Assembly: GCA_018894105.1 (NCBI GenBank)
Contig: CM032129.1
Coordinates: 14,887,968-14,951,967, forward strand
Length of the DNA stretch: 64,000 nt
DNA from: Jacaranda mimosifolia
Taxonomy: Eukaryota; Streptophyta; Magnoliopsida; Lamiales; Bignoniaceae
Direction: 5' to 3'
A program made the translations under genes and the position numbers. Numbering within the stretch: position 1 is the stretch's first letter; each line of letters starts with the position of its first letter. The notes beneath the pieces were generated by a model, which worked only from the letters and a program-made list of their open reading frames with translations, was not told the origin of the DNA and ran no database searches. Positions 23,604-34,579 of the stretch are shown here, piece after piece.

Positions 23604-24015
23604 CACTACCAGAAAACAAGGTTTTAGTGACTGAATTTTTGTGACTGATCAAATCGATCACTATTAGTGATCGATTAATGAACGACTAGTGACTGATTAA
23701 ATGTAAAAGTTGGGATGCATTTTTTGACAAAATTGTGACCGATTAGTGACCGAATTTGAGATTGAAACTACATTGGTCACCAATCGGTCACTAAGGTTGT
23801 GACAGACATTTATTCGGTCACAAAGCAATCACAAGTTAACAAGCTTAATTAGTTTCAGTCACAAGTCGGTCACAAATACATATCGATTACGAATCAGTCA
23901 TTGATTTAATTGGTCATGACATGATGTTAGTCACTGGTCAGTCACAAATTATTAAATCAAATATCAGTTACTAATTGGTCACTAGCTGTGACTGGTTCTT
24001 TATTACAAATTCATC
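23604..24015. repeat. CACTA left TIR and subterminal repeats
   Basis: The TIR CACTACCAGAAAACAAGG is followed by many direct and inverted copies of GTGACTGA, GTGACCGA and TCGGTCAC to about 24000. The spacing is irregular. Confidence 0.88.
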
Positions 24016-26100
24016 TCAAGTTTATCCTTGTAAACTTAGTTTATGATTATTATTTTGGACTTTTTGGACATAAAAAAATTATTTTTTTGAGAATATTTAA
24101 ACAATTCTTGAAAAAAAATATTTTTTTCGACATGAAAATTTATTTCTTTAAGGAGGTTTAATTGATTTTTTTAAATAATTGAAGTAGAAATTTTTTAAAA
24201 CTAAGTTAATGCAGAAAGAAATAATTTAATAAAATTACCTTATAGTTCACTAGAAAATACAAAGTTAATTCTAAATATAATGACAAAATTTAGAGAAAAT
24301 CACTAGAAACCCCTTAAGATAAATTTTTAACTGAAAATTTCATAAAATTATTTTAATTAAAGAAACTCCTTCTATAGATTTTTTTATTCCAAAGAGTCCA
24401 ACTATTAACACTTACTTTAATTTTGGATGAAATTACACTTGTTTTTCTACATTAAGATTTTTTTATTAATATTTAATTTTAAAAAAATAATTTTTTTAGC
24501 TTCTTTACTTATTTATACTATAAAACTTTATAAAATTATTTTATAAATTTTAAAACTTTAATCTTTATTTTTAAGTTATTTGATTCTAAAATCAAAGTTT
24601 TCTTTATTATAATTTATTTAAAAAATTATTTATTAAAATATTGTTTATATGATATTGTACCAAACTTTGTTATGTCTTAAATTGATTATATGTTAAAAAT
24701 AATTTGTGAAATGATAAAAAAATTATAAGTTTTTATAAAAGAAAATATTAATAAAAATATAAATTATAAATAATTAGTGAAAACAAAATTAGTAATGAAA
24801 AAAAATCCTCACAAAATAACAAATTAAATATTTTGCCAAGTGTCTCCAATCTTTTCCCTAGTATTATTTCTTTTCTTTTCGTTTGCTTCCAAATTTTTGT
24901 AGTGAAAAATTTTCCCTCCTTAAATATTATTAATATTAATTAGAAAATTTCTAAAAACAAATTTCTCACTCTGTTCAAAAGGATTTCATTTCTCTACTTT
25001 CTCCCCCACGTCATTTCTCTCCCTTTCTTCCCCGCGTCATTTCCCCCATTTTCCCCTATTCATAAGGGTTTTATGTGTTGGCGTTTAGAGTATAATGAAG
25101 ACTTGCACAGGGAAAATCAGAGTATAATTGAGAAGAATCATATTCCAAGTTATTGATCGTTGGTTTTTTCTTATCATTTTTGTGGATTTCGTTTTGTTAT
25201 TGTAGTTAGGGAAATTATTCTTGAGAATGCCTACCACTTTTTTGATGAAATGTGTATACAAATATTTTTTCTTAGCTATTTGCTCAAGAAGATTAGCACT
25301 CTGGTAGTTGGCGTGAGTTGTTCTTTGCACTCTTCTTTTGGATTGCATGAAATTGAACGGATTCTAGTAAGCAAATCTTTCTTTAAACTCTTCTATCTTA
25401 ACATTTTCTAACTTCTTTAAATCTGATTTTCCTAAGATTATTTTCCCATTTTATGGTCAGCTTCATTTTCTTTTTCTTTCCTTGATATAATATGTTGCAT
25501 TAGTATATGGTTAGTGATTATTGTGTTGAAGAAACGTCTTTTGTATTAGATGCTTGATGGAGCAATAGTTTTTTGTTTATTAGGAAAATTATTTTCAAAC
25601 CTACATGGTGGTAAAGCACTTTTGCATATATATGTGCATGGTTGAGAAAATAGACTAGTTCCACTAACAAGCATATTTTAATACTACATATAACTCTGGA
25701 CATGACAAGAAAAGCATCTAGGAGTTTGACAAATAAAAAGCTTGATGGTTTTGCAAGAAATTTCTACTTTTACTCATTAGTTAGCTTGATTCCTTAAAAT
25801 GATGGCCTATGTCATATTGTGGTGTTTTTGTGGTTCTTGTTCAAATTATATCCATCTAACCATGATTCTAAGAAAGTAGTGGAAAGAATTGCTGAGAGCA
25901 GCAATGCTATGTGTCTGAATTGAAGGTCCTTAATGATCAGATAATATACGACTTATTTCTCCTAGTTTCTTGCTTTTTTTCTCTTATTCTTCTTTCTTTT
26001 GTTTCTTTCTTCTATTGGTAAATAGAATTTTTACTTGTTTGCAGTTGTGCTACCTTTGTTTTCTTCTCTCTCTCCCCTTCCATCATTTAGTGTTGGTTGA
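24016..26100. other. CACTA interior, AT-rich, no exon recognised
   Basis: Mostly A/T runs (24060–24960), then T-rich DNA with short frames on both strands. No family was recognised. It may hold the promoter and first introns of the element's gene. Confidence 0.45.
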
Positions 26101-26110
26101 TGGTGTGCAG

Positions 26111-26251
26111 ACCAGTAACTAATCCTATTGCTACAATATTTGAGCGGTTAATTTGTGGAAGAAGATCTGAAACTTCAGATGAGTTCAGGGGCTATACTCT
26201 AGGAGGTGCTTCATTCCCTAGTTCAGATCCCATTAAAGCATCCAAGATGAG
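26111..26251 (+). other. Possible internal exon, unknown family
   Basis: A 141-bp stretch with an AG acceptor (GTGTGCAG at 26103–26110), a GTAATC donor from 26252, and one frame open throughout. The frame reads NPIATIFERLICG near its start and FRGYTLGGASFPSS further on. It is either an exon of the CACTA gene or a captured host exon. I do not recognise the family. Confidence 0.4.
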
Positions 26252-27624
26252 GTAATCCTTCATCTGCTTATTGCAAAAGATAGATGATCTGTTGCTAGGT
26301 GATCTTCAGTTGGGTACAATTATGTTTAACTTTTAGGGATGTGTTATAAATTCCTTATAATAAGCTTTTCATATAGGCTAGTTGTAGCTGAAGGCCGAAC
26401 TCTTAGTTTTAACAAAGTATCTAGATTATGTTTTCCATGGTGCTCACAAATGAGATACAAAGTAGGACGATGGATATGTATTATGAAAATTATTTCTCTG
26501 CTGATGGTTTCTCATTTGAGTATAAGGTTATCATCCTAGCATACTTGAGAATGATTATAGTTCTTATGAGCCTTTCTTTAATATGAATAGGTTACTTGTA
26601 CTCTGGTTTCAGAATCCAAATTCATAAATTGTTACTTGGTTTAAAAAATAAATAAAGTGAAAGGTGATACTTAATATGATAAATAGGGAAGGAATTAGTT
26701 TATCACACTTGATGGCAACCTTGATTGAACAGATGAAGGAAATGCTTGAGCAATAATAGACCAAGAGAATTTTAATATTATATTGTGACCAATCTTATAA
26801 TTAGTAATTCTTTTTGCTAAGCCAATATGTTGTATGATGCACGCATTGTGTGAAATAAGTGAATTTATCTAGTATATGCACCTCCCTTTTAGGCATTACT
26901 GCAGCTAAAGTTATAACTTGATTATCATGTACAGCTTTCCTCTATAAGAAACGTTTGGCATTGGTATTAGCATTCTACCAGAGGATGAGCACCGACAAAT
27001 TAAATATTTTTTTCCAACTAAAACAAGGTAAAATGAGTTATAATTAATGTAGAAAGAACAAGTGAAAATGTGAGTTACATTTGACTTTGACCTTTTTAAC
27101 CCATTACCACATTATTGGAAAAAGATTATGTGTGCATGTTGATATGATCTTGTTTATCTGGCCTTTACTCTAAAAAATTTCACAGGATATTGACTTCAAG
27201 TTATATGTATGAAGTATATATCTTGCTATAATGATTTAAGAATTACTTGTATCATTTATGCTTGTATTAAATTAATTAATATTCTAATATAGCATTATAA
27301 TTACGAATTCTCTTTAAAAAATAAATATATAATCTATAAACTATTTCAAGATTTTGTATATCTTATTTTCTAGAATTTGTATGTGGATTTGGACTCATCC
27401 ATGCACCAAATCTAGAGATTAATTTTTGAAGGAATGTGAAAAATGTGCTTAAGAATAGCAGCTGCCAAGGCTGCTTTGAAATATGGATCTTTGAATAAGT
27501 TAGAAGCAAGTATGTTCCAATCTAAGTACTGTTGGAGTTCTATGCCTCAATTTGCAATATGAATTTATTGTGATCTTTCTCTTTTGACTGAAGCTTATTG
27601 ATTTTGTTTTTCTTTACTTTGTAG

Positions 27625-28303
27625 ATTTATTCCAGACATCACTTCTCAGAAAATAATAGAAATATTAAGACAACATTTTGGTGTTTGGCCTACTTGGAAT
27701 AAGGTTTCTCAAGAAAATAAAGAACTTATATTTGGAAAATTTAGAGTAAGTTTCTTTTTCTTTATATAGTTTCTTTTGCATGTTAACTAAAGTTAAATAA
27801 ATTGTTTTACTATTTTTTTCCATAAATGTGATAGTAACAGTATAGGTGGTTGCCTGAGCATGAAGCAGGGATTAGAAACTCATGGGAGTACTATCACAGG
27901 AATAATTTGAAATGTTCAATACTAGTATGTGGGTTGAAGCATCTGGTGGTCCAAACAAGGGAAGAATATATGGGTTTGGAAATACTTTCCATACAAGAGA
28001 AATAATAGGAGTTTTAGTTCATCTCAATCTGGGGTGTTTGTAAACTCATTTTCAATTAATAAAGATGTTTTACAAAGTGCCTTAAAGAAGCTTGTTGATG
28101 AACAATTGACACAAGAAAGAGAACAAATGGCAAAAGAAAGAGAGGTAATAGCTGTTAATGAGACTTTTTTAATTGAACAATCACAAAGGATGTTTGAGGA
28201 GTCAAAAAAGAGGGAGGAGCAATTACTTGCTAACTCAAAGAAAAGGGAAGATGCTTTAATTGCAACTTTGACAAAATTGATGGAAAAGAGTGACAAGCCG
28301 TAG
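27625..28303 (+). pseudogene. En/Spm-associated (Transposase_24-like) gene, 3' exons
   Basis: Exon 27625–27745 (after TTTGTAG, before GTAAG) reads IIEILRQHFGVWPTWNKVSQ, followed by KFR. It splices in phase to an exon at 27841 reading YRWLPEHEAGIRNSWE. This matches the plant 'transposase, Ptta/En/Spm' domain (…W.KVP….FKWDPEHE..I…). After a frame change comes ASGGPNKGRIYGFG, the conserved GxNKGRVYGxG segment, another shift to SFSSSQSG, and a charged coiled-coil tail at 28034–28303 with repeated EE/KK/KREE heptad-like blocks, ending in a stop. The frame breaks indicate a decayed gene. Confidence 0.72.
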
Positions 28304-28569
28304 ATGGTGGAGGAAAGAAATAGGTTGTATATGAAATTGTAGTACGGTGATTGACGCTAAGTCAAATGCTTGATTTATGTTTTGGGATTTGCAGACTTAT
28401 TATCTTTGTTATGGTTTAAATGTATGAAATATGGTATTGGATGCATATCTTGTTAGATTAATTTGTTAGAGAAAATTATTTTGTACTGTACTCTTTTTTT
28501 ATTAGATTAATGCAATTGTAATCAGGTGAACAAATTATTTGAAAATAGATATAATATTTACATTGTTTA

Positions 28570-29054
28570 TATTGATTTGTGACAGATTAGTGACTGAAAA
28601 TTCCATCACCAAACAATGATTGAACTTTCAGTAAGCGTTAGTGACTGAACTTTCAATCACTAAATAGTGACGGATCTGTAATGGCTTGTGAAAAAGTAAT
28701 CAACTATTAAAATGGTTAGTCGGTCACAAATTGGTCATAAATAGTGACTGAATGCTCGATCACAAAGTGTGACTGAATATTTAGTCACATTTTAGTCACT
28801 ATTTATGACCGATTCACAGGAAATTAGCTTAATAAGTAAAGCAAATTTGTGATCGAAATTTAAAAGATTGTGACAGAATATTCGGTCACTAATTTGTGAC
28901 TGAAGTAAAATCAGTCGCTAACAAGATTAGTGACTAGGGATTTTTTTTTTACCACAAAATTTGGTCACAAATCGATGACAACATCCATTTAATGATTGAT
29001 TTTGCTTATTTAGTGACTGAATAATTAGTCACTAAAGCCCTTTATTTTTTAGTG
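28570..29054. repeat. CACTA right subterminal repeats and TIR
   Basis: GTGACTGAA, GATCGAAA, TCGGTCAC and AGTCACTA variants recur to the terminal TTTTTTAGTG. They match the left array in type and in mixed orientation. Confidence 0.88.
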
Positions 29055-29140
29055 ACAATGCCTATCGACTTACAGACATGAACTGCAATGAGCTCCCTCG
29101 ATCATGAAATGCCATAAATTTGAAGAAGTTTTATGCATAA
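29055..29140 (+). pseudogene. Tat integrase C-terminus, part after the CACTA insertion
   Basis: After the duplicated ACA the integrase reading resumes: YRLTDMNCNELPRS, one stop where the family has Trp, then NAINLKKFYA and a stop near 29140. This matches the end of Tat integrases (YRLED-DG-ELPR-WNA-NLRRYY). It shows the CACTA element entered an existing integrase reading frame. Confidence 0.88.
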
Positions 29141-29248
29141 AGAGACCAAAGTCTCCACGCAACTGTATCACAATATGGTTCTAAATAAATGAAAACTACC
29201 TATGATTTATGCAACCATTAGTCCACACCAATAGCTAAGTTTAAAAGT

Positions 29249-29525
29249 TGACCCCGTAGTCGACGACACGATGGTTTCAAACTACAAAACCAAGACTTCT
29301 AACCCAAGTTAACAAAATTTGATCGTTCACAGTCAACCCTATAGTCGACGGCACGATGGTTTCAAACCACAAAACTAAGGCTTCTAGCCCAAGTTAACGA
29401 ACGACTTGATCATTCATAGTCGACCTTGTAGTTGATGGCACGATGATTTCAAACTGCAAAACCAAGGCTTCAAGCTTGAAATAATAAACAAATTTATTGT
29501 TCAGAGTCGACCTTACTGCTGATCT
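29249..29525. repeat. Minisatellite in the Tat 3' region, about 85-bp unit
   Basis: Successive blocks carry TAGTCGACG-CACGATGGTTTC, then CAAAAC.AAGGCTTC and AAGTTAAC. Anchors at 29257, 29342 and 29429 give periods of 85 and 87 bp, with a degraded fourth block after 29507. No coding frame runs through it. Confidence 0.85.
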
Positions 29526-29529
29526 CTAA

Positions 29530-30040
29530 GTGTATTCTTCCCAAAAAACTGTGGCTTCAAGCTTAAACTAACAAGCGAAAAATCAACCCTCTAGTTGAAA
29601 ACAAACCTACAAATACAAGTTACACATCACAGCAACAATGTTACAAATCAAGTCTACCTTGGTGTCAACGACAAATGTCTTGGATTAATTATATTATTCC
29701 TGCACCAATCTTCTTCTAAATCGATCGCAGACTTGCTTAAATTCCCTCATTTGACACAACGTTATATGATTTCTTATTTGAGGCTAGATTGCTTATGTTG
29801 CTGGTTATTAACAATTGGCATTCGACAAAAAATAAAAATACCAAAAGTAAAATAAACTCAAGAACACATTGACAAGCAAAGAATACTATTGATTACTTTC
29901 CAATGTTTTAATTACAAATTCAAATGGAGAATCACAAACAAGCGCCTAACAGGGCAACCAAAAAGACGAAGGTAAAAGTATAACAAATTGAGAGCCCAAC
30001 TCGACCCAACATCTTCAGCTCGCCCGCCCTCATCAAGTGC
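29530..30040. other. Tat 3' non-coding region
   Basis: A short forward frame (29595–29855) has no recognisable motif. The region lies between the minisatellite and the end of the antisense ORF. Confidence 0.45.
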
Positions 30041-32450
30041 CTAATTCAGCTCGTAGCTTGAGGAGATAGGGACAATCATAGGGTTCTCGACTTTCTGCTC
30101 GAGCACCGCAGCGGGGGATGGCAAGATTGTAGGGGTTGGTTGGGGAGGCCCTGCCTCATCGACGAGAAATGTGTTCCTAGGTAGAGGGAGGAAATCAGCC
30201 ATGTTGACCCTGCCGTCCCACATGTCGAACGCAAAGTCATTAGCAAAGGCAAATTCCTTCGTCACCTCGATGAGCCTCATTTGGTACTTAGTGATAGGCT
30301 CGACCACAAGTATATCAACAGTCCCCTTCTTAGGAGCATTCTTATTGGGATCAGGATACATTTCTAGCTGTTCATTTAGCATTGGATTCAGGTGCTCCTT
30401 GTCCTTAGGGTGGAACTAATAACCGAAGTATTCGAGCTACTTAATTACCTTCTCGAAAGCCTCTTTTGCATTGTCGAGGGAGAAGATAGTGCTGGCATCT
30501 TGGAATGCCAAACACAACATGAACTGTTTATACTGCCTCTAATCGTATCAGCGGCAACTTCTTAAAGAACTCATCACGAGCATACTACATCGCTGCATTG
30601 TACCCCTGCGTCTGACTAGAATCGTAGTCGTGTTGTGCATCTAGCCTCACCTTCAGTAGTAGCTCGTCCATTATGCTCTTTTCTGACACCGCGGCCACGA
30701 GCTACGCATCCTTCAGCTTAAGTTGCTCCTTCCTCTTCTGGAGCTACATATTCAATTGCTTGATCCTTAACTGCGTGGACTCGAGCTGAGCCTTCAGCGT
30801 TTCTACATCTTCCTGATCCTCTTGGAGTTGGTTGCGATCTCCGATAGCCAACTCTGACCTCTAATAAAAATGATAGCCCAGTTGGTTAACCTACAAGAAA
30901 AATAGTCTTAGTCGATGGAAATGAAACACTCAGCAAGCATATGTTATTCGACTAACCACTTACTATGTTTGAATGGTACGCTAGGGCGCTCAGCGCAACA
31001 TCTTGGCTCAATTCCATAAATTTTTTTTGGTCAAACGTGAATAGCTCAGCCATCATCACCTTCAGCCACACAGCCCAGCCATCAGCATCGACAAAGAGTT
31101 ATGGACGGCCATGGTGCCATCGGTCCCAAACTGAGTTGATGGTAGTTTGAATAGCTAGAACAACTGGTCTTCCTCTCGCTGCCTGAAGAGGTCGTATCCG
31201 GTCGGCTGGCTAGGTCCCCTAGCCTTGCCCTTACCCTTGTCGATAGCAGTTTTCTTTTATACTGGCCTCATCTGCACTGTAGACGACATTTTCTACCAAG
31301 TAGTGGGGCTGCTAGTCGCGGAAGCAGGTAGTGCTGCCAAGGGCTACCAGGCAGCTTGCGCAGCAACCCACTGATGAGCTGCCCCTTGGCGATGCTCTTG
31401 ATTCCTTTGAACTCGGGCTAAGGCTCGTGCTTGAGTGTAGTTCATGATTTTGGCTCAATCTGCGAGAACAACAAAAGCAAGATGCATTAAGACCGACTAG
31501 AAAGTTAAAAGAAAATATCGTAAATTCAGTGCATGTATCTACCTAGTCAAGTGCCTGCTAGTAAGTCCAGTTGGGCAAGCGACAAGCCCGCTAGCACCAA
31601 ATTTCTCTCCTCAATATACCTCGAGGCCTTTATTTGATCAAATTGTACTAAATCCCAAACAAAAGTATTTGGCCAGGTCGGGGTCTCATTACCTGACATC
31701 TCGACATGCCCTATCCACCAACCCCTAAGAATATTAAAACCCCTGGGCACTGAACATAAAGGTATAATTTTTTCCATTCTTGCCCGTGGGACGACGAGGG
31801 GTTCACTAAAAATTTTCATCAGGGTCGAGCAGTAAGATAATAAAAACCTAACTCATCGGTGCTGCCAGACTTTCGGGCCATGGGGAGATGGAAAAGATTT
31901 GAAAAATTGGTGAATGTAGCAGACTGGTCATGTATATGCATCAAGACAGCGAAGCTATATAAAGTCGAGAAACAATTGGGAAGGAACTGGGTGATGCAGA
32001 CTTGGACACCTGTAAGCAGGTCGACTATTGGCTGAGCAAAGGAAAACCTGAGCCCACACCTAAATACCTCATCAAATACAGTTATACACCCTGTGAGTGG
32101 TCGATGCATCCTATCAGAGAGACCGGGGACGACCACCTTGTACGCCCGGAGGGAATGATAAAGTTGCCTAATAAGTGCGAGATTGGCAAGGGTAACTTTA
32201 GAAATGATTCACTATAGTGGTCGAGGGTGAATAGCCGACCACGGGAAATGGACTGCTGACTCGGCCCAATCTCACCCCCAGTAGCAACACGATTGTCACT
32301 CGAGCTATTGGAGCTCGAGCTATCGCTAGAGGAACTACTAGACTTGTTAGTCGAGTCACCCTCTTTTCCGGTTGGAGCCTGATCCGACCTAGTCGCCTTA
32401 CTGTCCTCCCCTGACTATCATTCCCACTAAACACATTCAACATGATTGCT
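30041..32450 (-). pseudogene. Antisense ORF of the Tat element (Transposase_28-like)
   Basis: Opposite to gag-pol, between integrase and 3' LTR, the reverse strand reads in order: a Ser-rich head at about 32350–32280, RLFTLDHYSESFLKL and LLGNFIIPSG, a frame change, then VFDEVFRCGLRF…PIVDLL…QFLPNCF and GFYYLTARP (32090–31822). This matches the 'putative gypsy type transposon' domain (VFE-ALR-GLRFPLHPF…QL-PN-WR…W-YFS-R). Further parts run through 31819–31547, a degraded coiled region near 30840–30660, and a last open stretch of 113 residues at 30382–30041. It is broken by several stops. Its role in Tat elements is not established. Confidence 0.72.
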
Positions 32451-32459
32451 TAAACGATG

Positions 32460-32820
32460 TGATTGAGAATGCAAAAAGTAAAACTTGCTCAAAGGGGTTT
32501 TGAACGACTTGTGCAATTTAGAAGTCTAGAGCAGAGAGCAATTGATAGGAAGCGTAGTGAATTAATTGATTCGACCTCATGGATTGCAGTAAAAGTAAAA
32601 ATGAGTGTTTTTAATGCGTCTATTTATAGACACTAGTGCAGTAACCTAAACGACTACAATTATTACACAGCCATTGCTTGACGCTTCACGTGACTCAATG
32701 TAACAGATGCATTAAATGAGCCAAACCCTGGTTGAGAAAGCAAATCCCTGGTCGATCGTATGCGGTTTACACAACTTAGCTACTCCTCATTCCTTTTCAT
32801 CGATAATCTCGATCAGGACT
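32460..32820. other. Tat 3' untranslated region
   Basis: Lies between the start of the antisense ORF and the polypurine tract. It could hold the promoter for the antisense ORF. No motif is strong enough to call. Confidence 0.4.
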
Positions 32821-32837
32821 TGGAAGGGGGAGAATCA
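32821..32837 (+). promoter_or_regulatory. Tat 3' polypurine tract
   Basis: TGGAAGGGGGAGAATCA lies directly before the 3' LTR start TGATATGGG. It would prime plus-strand synthesis and fixes the element's orientation as forward. Confidence 0.88.
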
Positions 32838-33639
32838 TGATATGGGATAGTCCAACAGGCCCAACCTAATAACACTCTACTAGAGCCCAGTTACACTCGA
32901 TCAGACCAGAGATGGCCCAATTAGCTATTTGGGGCCGACCGCACTATTGATTAGATCTCAACCTCACTATGCAATACTTTCCCTATCAACCAAGTTATGG
33001 TCGACCACCACCAGTAGTGCCTCACTCAGCCTTTAGCCAGAGAGATTTAGATACAATAGAGTTATACCATCATCGACCAGAGTTACGCCTTGTCGACTAG
33101 AATTCGTAAAGATATCTCACAGGACTATTTATCTCGACCAGAAGGTCGAACTAAGGTAACAGTCCCTTAGCTGCATTGAATGCCAACCATGAGGCGTACT
33201 ACTGCCAGTACCACCTTTTCAACCGCTCTAAGCTAGTGCGCACCTCCAGTGTACCATCTTGTCCTAGGTAGCAGGAGGCAGCGCTATTTGGAATAGTACA
33301 CAAATTGGAGAAGACTTAAAGATCCTCAGGCAAGGACAAAAACCCTTCATATGCAACAAAGGCACCTTAGACATATCAACCCCATTGGAAAGGCTATAAA
33401 TATCCCACTGCCAATCTTTAGCAAGGTATGCCCTCACTCTACTGTTCTACCCTCTCGTCGATTATACTAACTTGAGCGTCAGAGTGCCTTAGTCGAGGGT
33501 ACCTCGGCTAGCCTAACATTTACTATTAGTTGTAGCACTCAACCCCATCATGTCCTAAAACATCCTGATCGACCCCCCATCTAGTCGATCGCATAGGACT
33601 TTAGCCCAATCTATTACCAAACAACTTATATCCTCATCA
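32838..33639 (+). repeat. Tat element 3' LTR
   Basis: 802 bp, starting TGATATGGGATAG and ending CTCATCA before ATTAT. It keeps the terminal TG lost from the 5' LTR. Shared blocks with 17397–18203 include CTATTTGGGGCC and GACTTTAGCCCAAT. Differences are numerous and many are C/T or G/A changes. Confidence 0.92.
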
Positions 33640-33644
33640 ATTAT
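33640..33644. repeat. Target site duplication ATTAT, right copy
   Basis: Matches 17392–17396 at the other edge of the Tat element. Confidence 0.9.
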
Positions 33645-34021
33645 TATGGGTGATATGCATTAATTTCATCATACATCTTTTATCCAAATTAACCAACAAG
33701 GCAAAAGGTTAAAGTGCAATAAACAAGGATTTAACTATTTATGCCATTCTTATAATGTATCTTAATTCAACCAATTATTTAAGTGTTACCTCAGGGATAA
33801 GCATCGAAAAGAGCAAAAGATCAATGAGAAAGACTAACAAATCAAAAACTAAAGCATACTTTGGAAGCAAATAGGAAGAATGAAGAGTCATTTCATGCAT
33901 GTTTGAAACAAAATGAATCCACATTTTCCTCTCCCATACTTAAGCCAAAACATTGGCCTTAATGTTTCAAAATAAGAATGCCAATGCATAAGAAAGGTGA
34001 AAGAGGGACTTCCCTGAGGAG
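33645..34021 (-). other. Athila internal sequence right of the Tat insertion
   Basis: Non-coding on both strands. On the reverse strand AAGTATGGGAGAGGAAAATG (about 33922–33941) resembles an Athila polypurine-like tract, which may mean that part of the internal region is rearranged. Confidence 0.4.
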
Positions 34022-34402
34022 ATGAGGACCTTCTGTTAAATAATTTAAACATGCTAGAAGAGATCTTTGAACAAGGCTTGAGCACGAGTAAATCGAAGAG
34101 CTTTTTTGTTAAATAGTTCAAATGGTTCCAGAAGAGGCCTTCGAACAAGGCATGGGCATGGGTAAATTGAATAGCTTTTCTGTCAAATAATTTCAACATG
34201 CCAGAAGAAGTCCTTGAACAAGGCAAGGGCACGGATAGATTGAAGAGCTTTTCTGTCAAATAATTTCAATATGCCAGAAGAGGTCATTGAACAAGGCATG
34301 GGTATGGGTAGATTGAAGAGTTTTTCTATCAACTAATTCAAACGTCCCAAAAGAGGTCCTTGAACATGGCGTGGGCACGGGTAGTTTGAAGAGCTTTTTT
34401 GT
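34022..34402. repeat. 73-bp minisatellite inside the Athila element
   Basis: Five degenerate units, each with GAACAAGGC.TGGGCA, GAAGAGCTTTTCTGTC and CCAGAAGAGG. The GAACAAGG anchors sit at 34069, 34143, 34216, 34289 and 34362, giving periods of 74, 73, 73 and 73 bp. The reverse-strand frame at 34259–33888 is open only because the unit encodes a repeating peptide. No known domain. Confidence 0.92.
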
Positions 34403-34579
34403 CTAAAGTAATTGTGCCCATAGGCTAATTTAAGACGTCTCCTACACCAAAAAAATAAAGTTAATTAAAGAAGCTAGAAAAATAATTTTTTTAAAGAAAA
34501 ATGACCGACAAATTGAAAGCTTGGGTTGCCTCCGAAAAAGTGCCTCTCTTTAATATCTTTGGCTAGACGTAGCTATTCC

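Larger units (their letters stand above)
23604..29054 (+). mobile_element. CACTA (En/Spm) DNA transposon, 5451 bp
   Basis: Ends are CACTACCAGAAAACAAGG on the left and, as reverse complement on the right, CACTAAAAAATAAAGGGC. Both are soon followed by TTTAGTGAC. A 3-bp duplication ACA flanks it, as expected for CACTA elements. About 400 bp at each end is packed with GTGACTGA/TCGGTCAC variants, the subterminal repeats that CACTA transposases bind. The middle is AT-rich with exon-like pieces, including an En/Spm-associated protein domain. No DDE transposase (TNPD-like) was recognised, so the copy is probably non-autonomous. Confidence 0.92.
17397..33639 (+). mobile_element. Tat-lineage Ty3/gypsy retrotransposon, nested in the Athila
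   Basis: LTRs of about 807 and 802 bp flank a primer site, gag, protease, RT, RNase H, additional RNase H, integrase, a repeat-bearing 3' region, an antisense ORF and a polypurine tract. The second RNase H and the antisense ORF are hallmarks of the Tat group. The ATTAT duplication at both edges shows one integration event into the Athila internal region. A CACTA transposon (23604–29054) interrupts the integrase. Every coding part is broken by stops or frameshifts. Confidence 0.92.

Noticed and set aside
33888..34259. 123-codon reverse-strand frame
   Set aside because: Open because it reads through the 73-bp minisatellite; no known domain.
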